DNA of 64,000 bases from Pseudomonas saxonica (GTDB lineage: Bacteria; Pseudomonadota; Gammaproteobacteria; Pseudomonadales; Pseudomonadaceae), in contig NZ_VFIO01000010.1 of the NCBI RefSeq assembly GCF_007858365.1, forward strand, positions 1 through 64,000, given 5' to 3'. Every line of letters begins with the position of its first letter. Position 1 is the first letter of the stretch. The notes beneath the pieces are model-generated. The model ran no database searches and had not been told where the DNA came from. It saw only the letters and a program-made list of their open reading frames with translations. Made by a program: the position numbers and the translations under genes. Positions 50,281 through 59,489 of the stretch are shown piece by piece.

Positions 50281-51915
50281 ATGCGTGAAATCTCCCCTTT
50301 AATTTGTCTTGCCGCGCTGTGCGGCGTCTTGAGTGGCTGCGGCCAGGACACCTCAACCGTGGCACGCAGCGATAAGCCGGTCAGCGGCGGTACGCTGATC
50401 TACGCCACCGACCGCGAACCGACCTGTCTCGACCCCCATGTTTCCGGCGATATGCCGCAGGTGTTTATCGGCCAGCAGTACCTTGATTCACTGGTGTCCA
50501 TGGACGAGCAGGGGCAAATAGGGCCGTGGCTGGCCGAACGTTGGGAAGTCTCGCCGGACGGGCTTGCGTACACCTTCCATTTGCGCAAGGACGTGCACTT
50601 CACAGACGGCACGCCTTTCAATGCGGCGGCAGTCAAAGCCAATCTCGATCACATGGCCAATCCGAAAACCCAGTCGAGTACGGCGGGCGGTTATATCCGC
50701 CAATACCGCAGCACCGACGTGCTGGATGACTCGACGGCCGTGGTGCATCTGGCCACACCTTATGCGGCTTTTCTGGAGGTGTTGGCGCAGGGTTTTCTGG
50801 GTATCGAATCGCCCACCGCCTTGCTCCGTTCACGTGATGAAAACTGCGAAAGCCCGGTGGGCAGCGGCCCGTTCAAAATCGTCAAGTGGGACCGCCAAAG
50901 TCAGGTAGAGCTGGTGCGCAACCCGGATTACAACTGGGCGCCACCCACGGCCAAACACCAAGGCCCGGCCTGGCTTGAGCGCATCGTTTGGAAGTTCATT
51001 CAGGAGCCTTCCGTGCGTTTCGCTTCGCTGCAAGCCGGTGAGGTGGATGTGATCGAGGCGCTGCCGCCCGAGTCCCATGAGGCCGCACGGCGCAACCCCG
51101 ACTTGAATGTGATCGTCGCCCTGCGACCGGGTAACCCCAACAACGGCACGCTGAATATCACCCGCGCGCCGTTCGATGACGTCAAGGTGCGTGAAGCCTT
51201 CGTGCGCAGCGCAGATGTCGAAGGCGCGTTGAAAAGCGTGTACTTCAACGAGTTCCCCCGTGCGGGCGGGCCGCTGAGTTCGGCCACACGCTTTTACAGC
51301 CCGGACTTTCAGCATGCACAGGACTATGACCCGACGCGGGCCGCGCAATTGCTCGACGACAGCGGCTGGACCGGGCGCGATGCCGAGGGTTATCGCACCC
51401 GTGACGGCAAGCGGCTGCAAGTGCATGTGGTCATGGGCAACCGCACGCCGCCCTCCGAATACACCCTGTGGGAGCAGGTTCAGGCCACCACCCGCAAAGC
51501 CGGTTTTGAATTGATCGTAGAGCAGATGAGCGATGTTCAGGCCACCCAACGTCAAGCGGATTGGGATTACGACATTCGCCTGGGCTACTGGAACACCAAC
51601 ACCGCTGACGTGTTGCGGATCATTTTCGGTGCCGAGTTTGTTCAACCCGCTGGCGTCGGCGGCTATCACCAGAACACCGCAGGTTTCGCCAATCCGGGCT
51701 TTGATGCCCTCAACCAGCAGGCGCTGGCGACCCAGAATGCCGATCAGCGCCGCGCTCTGTATTACCAGGCGCAACAGATCGCTTCGCGCCAATACCTGCA
51801 ACTGACCACCTACCCGCAAAGCTCGCGGCTGGGCATTTACAAAACCACTCAAGGAGTGCGACTGGAGCCGTCTCTGGCGGTGACGTACCTGTATGACGCC
51901 TGGGTTAATAAATGA
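50281..51915 (+). CDS. Dpp/Opp-type ABC transporter solute-binding lipoprotein
   Basis: The 544-residue lipoprotein has a type II signal peptide with lipobox LSGC (Cys near residue 20). The family 5 binding-protein fold shows GGTLIYATDREPTCLDPHVS, a LAERWEVSPDGLAYTFHLRK-like strand pair, and a VGSGPFKIVKWD segment. It captures a peptide-like or sulfur ligand for the permeases that follow. I start at ATG 50281 since it opens the signal peptide. It overlaps none of its neighbours; the first permease starts 13 bp after its stop. Confidence 0.9.
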   Translation: MREISPLICLAALCGVLSGCGQDTSTVARSDKPVSGGTLIYATDREPTCLDPHVSGDMPQVFIGQQYLDSLVSMDEQGQIGPWLAERWEVSPDGLAYTFHLRKDVHFTDGTPFNAAAVKANLDHMANPKTQSSTAGGYIRQYRSTDVLDDSTAVVHLATPYAAFLEVLAQGFLGIESPTALLRSRDENCESPVGSGPFKIVKWDRQSQVELVRNPDYNWAPPTAKHQGPAWLERIVWKFIQEPSVRFASLQAGEVDVIEALPPESHEAARRNPDLNVIVALRPGNPNNGTLNITRAPFDDVKVREAFVRSADVEGALKSVYFNEFPRAGGPLSSATRFYSPDFQHAQDYDPTRAAQLLDDSGWTGRDAEGYRTRDGKRLQVHVVMGNRTPPSEYTLWEQVQATTRKAGFELIVEQMSDVQATQRQADWDYDIRLGYWNTNTADVLRIIFGAEFVQPAGVGGYHQNTAGFANPGFDALNQQALATQNADQRRALYYQAQQIASRQYLQLTTYPQSSRLGIYKTTQGVRLEPSLAVTYLYDAWVNK

Positions 51916-51928
51916 GAAGGGTGAAGGC

Positions 51929-52909
51929 ATGAGCCAATTAACAGTCACACATCTACGACGTGAACGATTCACGCAATTGGGGCGGCGCGCGGTCTGGCGA
52001 CTGGCGGGTGGGGTGCTGGTGCTGTGGGCGGTGGCGACCTTGACGTTCTTTGCCTTGCGCCTGATGCCGGGTGATCCGGTATTGGCGATTCTCGGCGGGC
52101 CGAGCGCTAACCCGACCGCCGAAACCATTGCCGAGGCGACCCGTGAATACGGACTGGACAAGCCGCTGGCGGTTCAGTACGCGCTGTATCTGGGACGGCT
52201 GGTGCAGGGTGATCTGGGGGTTTCTTATTCCCAGCACATGCCGGTGACTGGCGTGCTCGCTGATCAATCGTGGGCCACCTTGCAACTGACCTTCACCTCA
52301 CTGCTGCTGGCCTGGCTGCTGGTCATGGTGCTGACCGTGTTGACGGCAGGTCGACGTCGCTGGGTGGCCAATCTGGCCTCGCTGGCCGAAACCTTCGCCG
52401 CTGCCTTGCCGCATTTCTGGCTGGGGATTTTGCTGCTGTCGGTGTTCGCTTTCGGCCTGCGCTGGTTCCCGCCTGCGGGCAGCGATGGCTGGCGCACGCT
52501 GGTGTTACCGGCCGTAGCGCTGGCAATTCCGCTGGCGGGCTTTATCGCTCAAGTTACCCGTGAATCCCTGGAGCTGACGCTGGAGCAACCCTTTGTGCTG
52601 ACCGCCCGCACGCGAGGCTTGAGTGACACGGCAGTGCGCTTTAAACACGCCCTGCGCCATGCCGTGTTACCCGGTATTTCATTGTCGGGCTGGGCCATCG
52701 GCGCATTGATCAGCGGCGCCGTGGTGATTGAAGTGATCTTTTCGCGCAGGGGCCTGGGTCGCCAGCTGTATCAGGCGGTGCAGGCGCAAGACTTGCCGTT
52801 GACCATCGGCATCAGCCTGGTGGTTGCTGCGGTGTACGTACTGGCCAACATTCTGATCGACCTGCTGTACCTGTGGGTCGACCCTCGCCAACAGGGGAAA
52901 ACCGCATGA
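51929..52909 (+). CDS. ABC transporter permease, DppB-like
   Basis: This 326-residue inner-membrane permease has six predicted helices. An N-terminal helix is followed by FFALRLMPGDPVLAILGG, characteristic of DppB/OppB. The ATPase-contact (EAA) loop is around RTRGLSDTAVRFKHALRHAVLPG. The ATG at 51929, after GGGTGAAGGC, is preferred to a start inside the upstream gene. Its TGA overlaps the next permease ATG (ATGA), so both are translated together. Confidence 0.9.
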   Translation: MSQLTVTHLRRERFTQLGRRAVWRLAGGVLVLWAVATLTFFALRLMPGDPVLAILGGPSANPTAETIAEATREYGLDKPLAVQYALYLGRLVQGDLGVSYSQHMPVTGVLADQSWATLQLTFTSLLLAWLLVMVLTVLTAGRRRWVANLASLAETFAAALPHFWLGILLLSVFAFGLRWFPPAGSDGWRTLVLPAVALAIPLAGFIAQVTRESLELTLEQPFVLTARTRGLSDTAVRFKHALRHAVLPGISLSGWAIGALISGAVVIEVIFSRRGLGRQLYQAVQAQDLPLTIGISLVVAAVYVLANILIDLLYLWVDPRQQGKTA

Positions 52910-53769
52910 GCGCACTGACGTTTGAAACGACGCTGCCCGCGATCCGGGTTCAGCGTGCTGCGCGCCCGATCCGCCTTGGGCCATGGTTGGCCGTGGGGTT
53001 TCTGGGCTTTCTGATCGTTGCGGCACTGCTGCCGAATGTATTTGCTCACAGCGATCCGCTGGCCATTGTGCCGCAGGATGCCTTTCACCCGCCGGGCTGG
53101 GCGCACTGGTTCGGCACTGATCAATCGGGCCGGGATATTTTTTCGCGGGTGATCTATGGCACGCGCCAGTCGCTGTTTATCGGTCTGGCCGCGACGGCAT
53201 TGGCCATGAGCATCGCCATTGTGCTGGGTCTGCTGGGCGGGTTGGGCGGCGCGCGTCTGGATCGAGGCGTCGGCTGGTTGCTGGAAGTGCTCTTTGCGTT
53301 CCCGAGTCTGGTACTGGCGCTGCTGTTTGTGGCGGTGTTTGGCAGCGGCGTCGGGCCGTTGATCATCGCCACTGGCCTGGGCGGCGCACCCGGTTATGCG
53401 CGCATGGTGCGCGGTCAGGTACTGGCGGTGCGCAATGCTGGTTATATCGAAGCGGCAGTGGCGCTGGGCCACTCGCGGCGGCGGATCATCCTGCGTCAAT
53501 TGCTACCCAACGCCATGCGCCCGCTGATCGTGACCCTGACCATGGGTGTCGGTCAGGCCATCGTCTGGGCCTCGGCCCTGAGCTTTCTGGGGCTGGGCGC
53601 CCGTCCGCCCGCGCCCGAGTGGGGCACCATGCTGTCGATGGGCCGTGACTTTATCGCCAATGCCTGGTGGCTGACCTTTTTCCCTGGGCTGTTCATCGTG
53701 CTGACCACGCTGTCGACCACCGTGGCTGGCCGTTACTTGCAACAACACCTGGAGGGTCGTCTTTCATGA
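52906..53769 (+). CDS. ABC transporter permease, DppC-like
   Basis: This 287-residue permease has the DppC/OppC layout: one N-terminal helix, a periplasmic segment with HWFGTDQSGRDIFSRVIYG, and five more helices. The EAA loop is near EAAVALGHSRRRIILRQLLPNAMRP. The ATG overlaps the upstream stop by 4 bp, and its own TGA overlaps the ATPase ATG by 4 bp, so the four transport genes form a tightly coupled unit. Confidence 0.9.
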   Translation: MSALTFETTLPAIRVQRAARPIRLGPWLAVGFLGFLIVAALLPNVFAHSDPLAIVPQDAFHPPGWAHWFGTDQSGRDIFSRVIYGTRQSLFIGLAATALAMSIAIVLGLLGGLGGARLDRGVGWLLEVLFAFPSLVLALLFVAVFGSGVGPLIIATGLGGAPGYARMVRGQVLAVRNAGYIEAAVALGHSRRRIILRQLLPNAMRPLIVTLTMGVGQAIVWASALSFLGLGARPPAPEWGTMLSMGRDFIANAWWLTFFPGLFIVLTTLSTTVAGRYLQQHLEGRLS

Positions 53770-55478
53770 GCGATAAACACTTGATCGTTGAAGGCCTGTC
53801 CATCGAGTTTGGCGGCCAGACCGTGGTGCATAACCTGTCGTTTACTCTGGCGCCGGGCAAGACGCTGGCGCTGGTGGGGGAGTCCGGTTCCGGCAAAAGC
53901 GTGACTGCCCGCAGCTTGATCGGGCTGGCCGGAGCCGGGGCACGGGTCACTGCGCGCACCTTGAGTTATGGCGGGCAGGATTTACTCGGCTTGTCCGAGC
54001 GTGGCTGGCGCGGACTGCGCGGTAAAGGCATCGGCTTTGTATTGCAGGATGCGCTGGTGTCGCTGGACCCTCTACGCCCGGTCGGCAAGGAAATCCTCGA
54101 AGTGCTCAAGACCCATGGCTGGGGTGATCGTCGCCGCCGTGCTGAACGGGTGATCGAGCTGCTCGACACAGTGGGCGTACCCGACCCTGAACTGCGTGCC
54201 CGGCAACGTCCCGATCAATTGTCCGGCGGCCTGCGCCAACGTGCGCTGATTGCCAGTGCGCTGGCACTTGATCCCGGTCTGGTGATCGCCGATGAACCTA
54301 CCACCGCGCTGGATGCCACTGTGCAGGCGCAGATTCTTCAGGTGTTGCAAGCCATCAAGGCCCGTGGCGATTCGCTGCTGATCATCAGCCATGACTTGGC
54401 GGTGGTGGCGCAATTGGCCGATGAGGTGCTGGTGCTGCGTCACGGGGTAGCGGTGGAACAAGGCTCGATGCAACAGGTACTGCGCAACCCGCGTCACGCC
54501 TATACCCGCGCCTTGCTCGATGCGGTGCCCGCCGAACATGCCCGGGGCACGCGTTTGTCGCCACAGCAGGGGACGCCCGTAGTACGCCCGCGGCCATCGG
54601 TTGACGCGCCCGTTTTGCTCAAGGGGACTGATTTGGGCAAGCGCTATATCGGCCCTGATCAACAACCACGGCAAGTGGTCGATGGTGTCAGTTTTGAGCT
54701 GCGGGCAGGGCGCACACTGGGCATCGTCGGTGAGTCCGGTTCGGGCAAAACCACCGTCGCTCGTATCGTGCTCGGACTGCTTGAGCCGGACGCCGGTCGC
54801 GTTGAGTTTCTTGGACAGGATTGGTCTGGCGCGGGCAGCCAGCACGTGGATGAACAGCAGCGACGTGCGCGCCGGCGCGACATCAGTGTGATTTATCAGG
54901 ACCCGCTGAGTTCGTTCGATCCGCGCTGGAGCGTGGGCCAGATTCTGGCTGATGCGCTGGATGTGGCGGGCGTGACGGCCCAGCAACAGACGGCACGCAT
55001 CCAGCAATTGCTGGAGCAGGTGCGCCTGCCGGCTGAGCTGGCCACGCGTCGGCCTTTGCAACTATCTGGCGGTCAGCGTCAGCGCGTGGCCATCGCTCGG
55101 GCCATTGCCAGCAACCCAAAAGTGATTATTTGTGACGAGCCGGTGTCGGCACTGGACGTGTCGGTGCAGGCGCAAGTGCTCGATCTGCTGGCGGATCTGC
55201 AAGCCAGCCTGGGGCTGGCCTACCTGTTTATCTCCCACGATCTGGGGGTTATCCGCCACGTCAGCGATGACGTGCTGGTGATGCGTCACGGCAAGGTGGT
55301 GGAAAGCGCTCCCGTCGAAGCCTTGTTCGAGCATCCGCAGCATGACTACACACGCCGCTTGCTGGGAGCTGTGCCGCGCCTGCCGGGCGCGGGAACACCC
55401 TTGATTGTGCCGCCGCTGGAAGCGGAAAACAGCGCCTGGCTGTTTGACGAATCGCAACTCTGGAAAATCGCCATTTAA
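53766..55478 (+). CDS. Fused double ATPase of the Dpp/Opp-type ABC importer
   Basis: The 570-residue protein joins two ABC ATPase domains (DppD- and DppF-like). Walker A motifs are GESGSGKSVTAR in the first and GESGSGKTTVAR in the second half. Signatures are LSGGLRQRALIA and LSGGQRQRVAIARA, and Walker B segments VIADEPTTALD and VIICDEPVSALD. Separate ATPases are usual in Dpp systems; fused ones occur in Pseudomonas Gsi/Yej-like loci. ATG 53766 overlaps the permease stop. It energises uptake through the two permeases. Confidence 0.92.
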   Translation: MSDKHLIVEGLSIEFGGQTVVHNLSFTLAPGKTLALVGESGSGKSVTARSLIGLAGAGARVTARTLSYGGQDLLGLSERGWRGLRGKGIGFVLQDALVSLDPLRPVGKEILEVLKTHGWGDRRRRAERVIELLDTVGVPDPELRARQRPDQLSGGLRQRALIASALALDPGLVIADEPTTALDATVQAQILQVLQAIKARGDSLLIISHDLAVVAQLADEVLVLRHGVAVEQGSMQQVLRNPRHAYTRALLDAVPAEHARGTRLSPQQGTPVVRPRPSVDAPVLLKGTDLGKRYIGPDQQPRQVVDGVSFELRAGRTLGIVGESGSGKTTVARIVLGLLEPDAGRVEFLGQDWSGAGSQHVDEQQRRARRRDISVIYQDPLSSFDPRWSVGQILADALDVAGVTAQQQTARIQQLLEQVRLPAELATRRPLQLSGGQRQRVAIARAIASNPKVIICDEPVSALDVSVQAQVLDLLADLQASLGLAYLFISHDLGVIRHVSDDVLVMRHGKVVESAPVEALFEHPQHDYTRRLLGAVPRLPGAGTPLIVPPLEAENSAWLFDESQLWKIAI

Positions 55479-55501
55479 GCGCTAACCCGCAAGGAACAGC
55501 C

Positions 55502-56710
55502 ATGAACAGATTATTTGCTGTCACTGAACATCCCGTCACTTCGGTGGCCGAACTGAATGCCCGTGCCGACCGGCTCCTGCCGGACATTGGCCGGGGTGCC
55601 GCGCAACGTGAGCGGGATCGCCTGCTGCCCTTCGAGGCGGTGGCCCAGATAGCCAAGGCTGGATTGTTTACCACGCGCATTCCTGTGCGTCATGGCGGCA
55701 GCGGTGGCTCGGTCAGAGACGTGATCGCCTTACTGATCCGTATCGCGTCTGTGGATTCCAACGTCGCTCAGGCGTTGCGTCCCGGTTTTGGTTTCGTCGA
55801 GGGGTTGTTGGCATCGCAAGCTGACGACGCCGAAGACGAGCGCGCCCGCTGGTTTGAGCGATACCTGCAAGGCGCGGTCATCGGCAATGCCGGATGGGAA
55901 GTTGGCGGCGCCAATGGTTCGATCAGTGCGCGGATTGTGCGCGACGGTGAGCACTATCGGGTGACGGGTAACAAGTATTACAGCACTGGCTCTTTATACG
56001 CCGATTGGGTCAGCGCGGTGGCGCTGGACGAAGACGACCAGCCGGTGTCGTTCATTCTGCCGCGCCAGCGCCAGGGCCTGGAGTTGCTCGACGACTTCGA
56101 TTCAATGGGCCAGCGCCTCACGGCCAGCGGCACGACCCGCCTGAACAACGTACAGGTGCTGGCTGAAGAAATTCGTACCCGCACGGTAGAGGAGGGCAAG
56201 CGCACCATCGTCACGCCTTTTTTGCAGTTGTTTCTGGCGGCAGTGCAGGCGGGGATTGCACGCAACGCCCTGAACGATGCAGTGGCTTTTGCCAACGAAC
56301 ACGCACGGCCCATCAAGCACAGTACTGCCACACGCTCGGTGGACGACCCCTACGTGGAACTGAGTGTGGGTGATATATCGGCGCGTGCTTTTACCGCTGA
56401 AGCGGTGGTGCTGCATGCCGCCGACTCGATTGACCGGGCCTGGGCAGGCGGGCTCGATCCCGTGCTCGTGGATCAAGCCGCGGTGGACGTTGCGCAGGCG
56501 CAATACATTGCCGCCGAGTCGGCACTCAAGGCCGCAGAGCTGGTATTTGATGTGGGCGGTGCTTCGACGACCGGGCGGGCGCACAACCTGGATCGTCACT
56601 GGCGCAACGCGCGCACGGTGGCCAATCACAACCCCCGTCACTGGAAAGCCGCAGCGGTGGGCAGTTGGCAGTTGAAAGGCACACCGCCGCCCACGTCGGG
56701 ATTGTTTTAA
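55502..56710 (+). CDS. SfnC/DszC-like acyl-CoA dehydrogenase-fold monooxygenase
   Basis: This 402-residue member of the acyl-CoA dehydrogenase fold lacks the usual catalytic Glu segment. It resembles the DszC/SfnC monooxygenases that use FMNH2 and O2. Segments NAGWEVGGANGS, VTGNKYYSTGSLYADWV and FDVGGASTTGRAHNLDRHWRNARTVANHNP are typical, the last with the His residues of DszC-like enzymes. It starts 23 bp after the ATPase stop, so it ends the transporter operon. Together with the NtaA-like enzyme it points to oxidative use of an organosulfur compound. Confidence 0.88.
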   Translation: MNRLFAVTEHPVTSVAELNARADRLLPDIGRGAAQRERDRLLPFEAVAQIAKAGLFTTRIPVRHGGSGGSVRDVIALLIRIASVDSNVAQALRPGFGFVEGLLASQADDAEDERARWFERYLQGAVIGNAGWEVGGANGSISARIVRDGEHYRVTGNKYYSTGSLYADWVSAVALDEDDQPVSFILPRQRQGLELLDDFDSMGQRLTASGTTRLNNVQVLAEEIRTRTVEEGKRTIVTPFLQLFLAAVQAGIARNALNDAVAFANEHARPIKHSTATRSVDDPYVELSVGDISARAFTAEAVVLHAADSIDRAWAGGLDPVLVDQAAVDVAQAQYIAAESALKAAELVFDVGGASTTGRAHNLDRHWRNARTVANHNPRHWKAAAVGSWQLKGTPPPTSGLF

Positions 56711-56935
56711 CAGGTTAATCGCAAGCTCAGGTTTTGCGACGACTGTGTCGCCGAACGTCGCCCTCGGCAATTGCTACGGGTTTGGGGTGATCGAGAAGCG
56801 ACACTCTTCTTTTGAGGTCATCGCTTAAAAGGTCTCAAGTCGGTCGAATTATGACTTGGACGGTCTTGGTAGGGGACGCATAGGATTGCACCCATCGGAG
56901 TTCATGACTGACTCCCCTTACCAGGAAAACATTAG

Positions 56936-57946
56936 ATGAACCTTAAATCCCTTATCGCCAATCCACTGGGCTTCGGCTCGGCCCCACTGGGCAACATGTT
57001 CCGCAACGTGCCAGAGGCCGAGGTACAAGCCACAGTCGACGCCGCCTGGAACAACGGCGTGCGCTACTTCGACAGCGCACTGTTCTATGGTGCTGGCCTC
57101 TCCGAATCACGCCTGGGCAACGCCCTGATCGGTCGTCCCCGTGACGAATACGTGCTCAGCTCCAAGGTCGGTCGGGTCATCCTCGATGAGCTGGAAGATC
57201 CTGCCAGCCGTGAGTTCGGCGAGAAGAGCGGCTTGTTCGAGCACGGCAACCGCAACCGCATCGTCAACGACTACAGCGCCGACGCCACCCTGCGTTCCAT
57301 CGAAGACAGCCTGCGCCGGCTGAAGACCGATCGCCTGGACATCGTCTGGATCCACGACATCGCCCAGGACTTCTACGGTGACGAGTGGCTGGAGCGCTTC
57401 GAGACTGCGCGCAAAGGCGCCTTCCGTGTCCTTACCCGCCTTCGTGAAGAAGGTGTGATCAAAGCGTGGGGCCTGGGTGTGAACCGTGTCGAACCGATCG
57501 AGCTGACCCTCGACCTGGACGAGCCACAGCCCGATGGCTTCCTGCTCGCTGGCCGTTATTCGCTGCTGGATCACGACCGCGCACTGCAACGCGTCATGCC
57601 GCAAGCGCTGGAGCAGGGAGTAGGCATCGTTGTCGGTGGCCCTTACAGCTCTGGCGTAACCGCGGGTGGCGAGCATTTCGAATACCAGAAAGCCACCCAG
57701 CCGGTGCTGCAGAAACTCGAGCGCATCCGTGCAGTTGCACGTATCCATGGGGTTGAGGTCAAGGCGGCCGCCCTGCAGTTCGCCCTGGCCCACCCTGCGG
57801 TGGTCGCGGCAATCCCGGGTTCCACCCGTCCACTGCACGCCAACGAAGACGCTGCGGCCCTGAGCGCAGTCATCCCTGTCGCTTTCTGGAACGAGCTGCG
57901 TCAGCAAGGACTGATCAACGCCCTGGCGCCTGTTCCAGCTGTTTGA
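56936..57946 (+). CDS. Aldo/keto reductase, D-threo-aldose dehydrogenase-like
   Basis: The 336-residue aldo/keto reductase has the tetrad Asp46, Tyr51 (FDSALFYGAGLSE), Lys77 (SSKVGR) and His140 (VWIHDIAQ). The opening LGFGSAPLGNMF is typical of D-threo-aldose/L-fucose or pyridoxal 4-dehydrogenases. The C-terminal part AAALQFALAHPAVVAAIPGS binds the cofactor. It begins a separate unit 225 bp after the organosulfur operon, with a hairpin terminator at its end. Its GC-rich codon use (CTG, GGC, ATC) is slightly stronger than in its left neighbours, as in the next four genes. Confidence 0.88.
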   Translation: MNLKSLIANPLGFGSAPLGNMFRNVPEAEVQATVDAAWNNGVRYFDSALFYGAGLSESRLGNALIGRPRDEYVLSSKVGRVILDELEDPASREFGEKSGLFEHGNRNRIVNDYSADATLRSIEDSLRRLKTDRLDIVWIHDIAQDFYGDEWLERFETARKGAFRVLTRLREEGVIKAWGLGVNRVEPIELTLDLDEPQPDGFLLAGRYSLLDHDRALQRVMPQALEQGVGIVVGGPYSSGVTAGGEHFEYQKATQPVLQKLERIRAVARIHGVEVKAAALQFALAHPAVVAAIPGSTRPLHANEDAAALSAVIPVAFWNELRQQGLINALAPVPAV

Positions 57947-57958
57947 AAAAGACTTTTG

Positions 57959-57980
57959 CAGGGCCGTATCGCGGCCCTGT
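57959..57980 (+). terminator. Rho-independent terminator after the aldo/keto reductase
   Basis: CAGGGCCGTATCGCGGCCCTG followed by TCTTTA forms a strong CAGGGCCG/CGGCCCTG stem-loop 12 bp after the stop codon. The SRPBCC gene follows, so some read-through is possible. Confidence 0.7.
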
Positions 57981-58020
57981 CTTTACCCAATCATTGGGGT
58001 AGAACCCCAGGAGAAACATC

Positions 58021-58431
58021 ATGGCTACTGCACAAGCTTGCATCGACCTTCAGATCAATGCCGACCGTATCTGGCAACTGATTGGCGGTTTCGACACGTT
58101 GCCCGACTGGCTGCCGTTCGTTCCGCAAAGCGCGTTGAGCGAAGGCGGCCGCGTGCGCACGCTCAAGAGTATCGACGGCGACACCATCATCGAGCGCCTG
58201 CTGGACTTCAACGAAGCCGGGCGCAGCTACAGCTACACCATCCTTCAAGGTCCAGCGCCGGTTCGCGACTATCAGTCGACCCTGCGTGTGGTGTCTACCA
58301 GCGAGGGGGCCCAGGTGCATTGGTCCGGTTCGTTCGTGCCGGTGGGTATCAGTGAAGCCGAAGCGAGCGCAATGTTCGCCACCATTTACCAGGATGGCCT
58401 GGCCGCGCTGAAGCAGACCCTGGAAAGTTGA
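58021..58431 (+). CDS. SRPBCC-family (polyketide cyclase/START-like) protein
   Basis: The 136-residue protein has the helix-grip fold of the SRPBCC superfamily: INADRIWQLIGGFDTLPDWL at the start, a strand-rich middle (VRTLKSIDGDTIIERLLDFN) and a long C-terminal helix (SEAEASAMFATIYQDGLAAL). Such proteins bind hydrophobic or aromatic ligands and some are cyclases or hydratases. The ATG follows AGGAGAAACATC. A GC-rich hairpin without T tract (58442-58460) lies behind it. It may act with the neighbouring reductases. Confidence 0.85.
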   Translation: MATAQACIDLQINADRIWQLIGGFDTLPDWLPFVPQSALSEGGRVRTLKSIDGDTIIERLLDFNEAGRSYSYTILQGPAPVRDYQSTLRVVSTSEGAQVHWSGSFVPVGISEAEASAMFATIYQDGLAALKQTLES

Positions 58432-58540
58432 TGGAGGGATCGGGGCCGCAAAGCGGCCCCAACACCCCATAGATCCCCCCTGTATCCGAACCGTATTAGC
58501 GAGCCGTTACCCACGCTGTTGGCAACTTTTAAAGGCTTAT

Positions 58541-59437
58541 ATGCTGGACATCAGACAACTTCGTTATTTCGTCGCCGTCGCTGAGTTCGAGCACGTGGGC
58601 AAGGCTGCGGAACAACTGCACATATCCCAGTCGCCGCTCAGTCGGCAAATTGCCCAACTTGAAGAGCGCCTGGGCCTGCAACTGTTCGAGCGCAGCCAGC
58701 AGCGCCTGCGCATCAGCTCCGATGGCCGCACATTCTTGCATGAGGCCAAGGCCCTGCTAAAACACGCCGAACGTCTGGAATCACTCGGCCGCCGATTGGG
58801 CCGTGGCGAGTCAGGCGGGCTGTGCATCGGCTACGTCAGCCACGCCATCCATGCCGGCGTGTTGCCCAAGGCTCTGCGTCGCGTCCGTGAGGAAAGGCCG
58901 GGCATCCACATCGCCCTCTATAACCTCACGCCCCAGGAGCAATTGGAGGGTTTGCGCCAGCGCAGCCTCGATATCGCACTGGTCTGTGAACCGATGTCGA
59001 TGGATGACCCAGACTTGCTGGCAACGCCGGTATTCAACGATCCACTTTATCTCGCGCTACCTTCGGGACACCCACTGGTGGACAAGGCGCACATCATCCC
59101 CACCGATCTTCACGAACAGGACTGGATCATGGTCGACGGGCGCGCGAACCCCCATCGCCGTGAGCGGTTCATGGCCAGTTGCGTGGAGGCAGGCTTTACG
59201 CCACAGATCCTGCTGGAGGCAGCCGAACCGCTGATTGCGCTCGGGCTGGTGTCCGCTGGCTTGGGACTGGCGCTGATCCAGCAGAGCATGGGCGGTGTCA
59301 GTAACCCCGACGTGGTCTTGCGCGAGTTGCCGTGGTTGCAGCAAAGCATCGGCCTTTGGGTAGCCTGGCACCGTGTTGACCTGCGACCGATTGTGGGCGA
59401 CTTTCGTCAGATCGTATTGGCGGGGGCAGAGCATTAA
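58541..59437 (+). CDS. LysR-family regulator, copy 1
   Basis: The 298-residue LysR regulator begins MLDIRQLRYFVAVAEFEHVG, with helix-turn-helix AAEQLHISQSPLSRQIAQLE and FERSQQRLRISSDG. The effector domain contains LCIGYVSHAIHAGVLP. It is a paralogue of the regulator at 60374-61285, with which it shares long runs such as QLHISQSPLSRQIAQLE and LHEQ-W. A bidirectional terminator separates it from the SDR gene. Target genes are probably the reductase and SRPBCC genes upstream. Confidence 0.9.
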   Translation: MLDIRQLRYFVAVAEFEHVGKAAEQLHISQSPLSRQIAQLEERLGLQLFERSQQRLRISSDGRTFLHEAKALLKHAERLESLGRRLGRGESGGLCIGYVSHAIHAGVLPKALRRVREERPGIHIALYNLTPQEQLEGLRQRSLDIALVCEPMSMDDPDLLATPVFNDPLYLALPSGHPLVDKAHIIPTDLHEQDWIMVDGRANPHRRERFMASCVEAGFTPQILLEAAEPLIALGLVSAGLGLALIQQSMGGVSNPDVVLRELPWLQQSIGLWVAWHRVDLRPIVGDFRQIVLAGAEH

Positions 59438-59448
59438 GGACATCAATG

Positions 59449-59473
59449 ACAAGGGCCGCTATGCGGCCCTTGT
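59449..59473. terminator. Bidirectional terminator between LysR copy 1 and the SDR gene
   Basis: ACAAGGGCCGCTATGCGGCCCTTGT is a near-perfect hairpin followed by GTTTTG on the plus strand and preceded by TTGATGTCC on the minus strand. It separates convergent genes. Confidence 0.75.
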
Positions 59474-59489
59474 GTTTTGTACGCTGAGT

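Noticed and set aside
50830..52161. Open frame of 443 codons antisense to the solute-binding protein and permease genes
   Set aside because: It spans two real genes and their junction, and has Arg/His-rich composition typical of shadow frames.
54072..55061. Open frame of 329 codons antisense to the fused ATPase gene
   Set aside because: The plus strand has complete Walker A, signature and Walker B motifs; the antisense frame has no homology.
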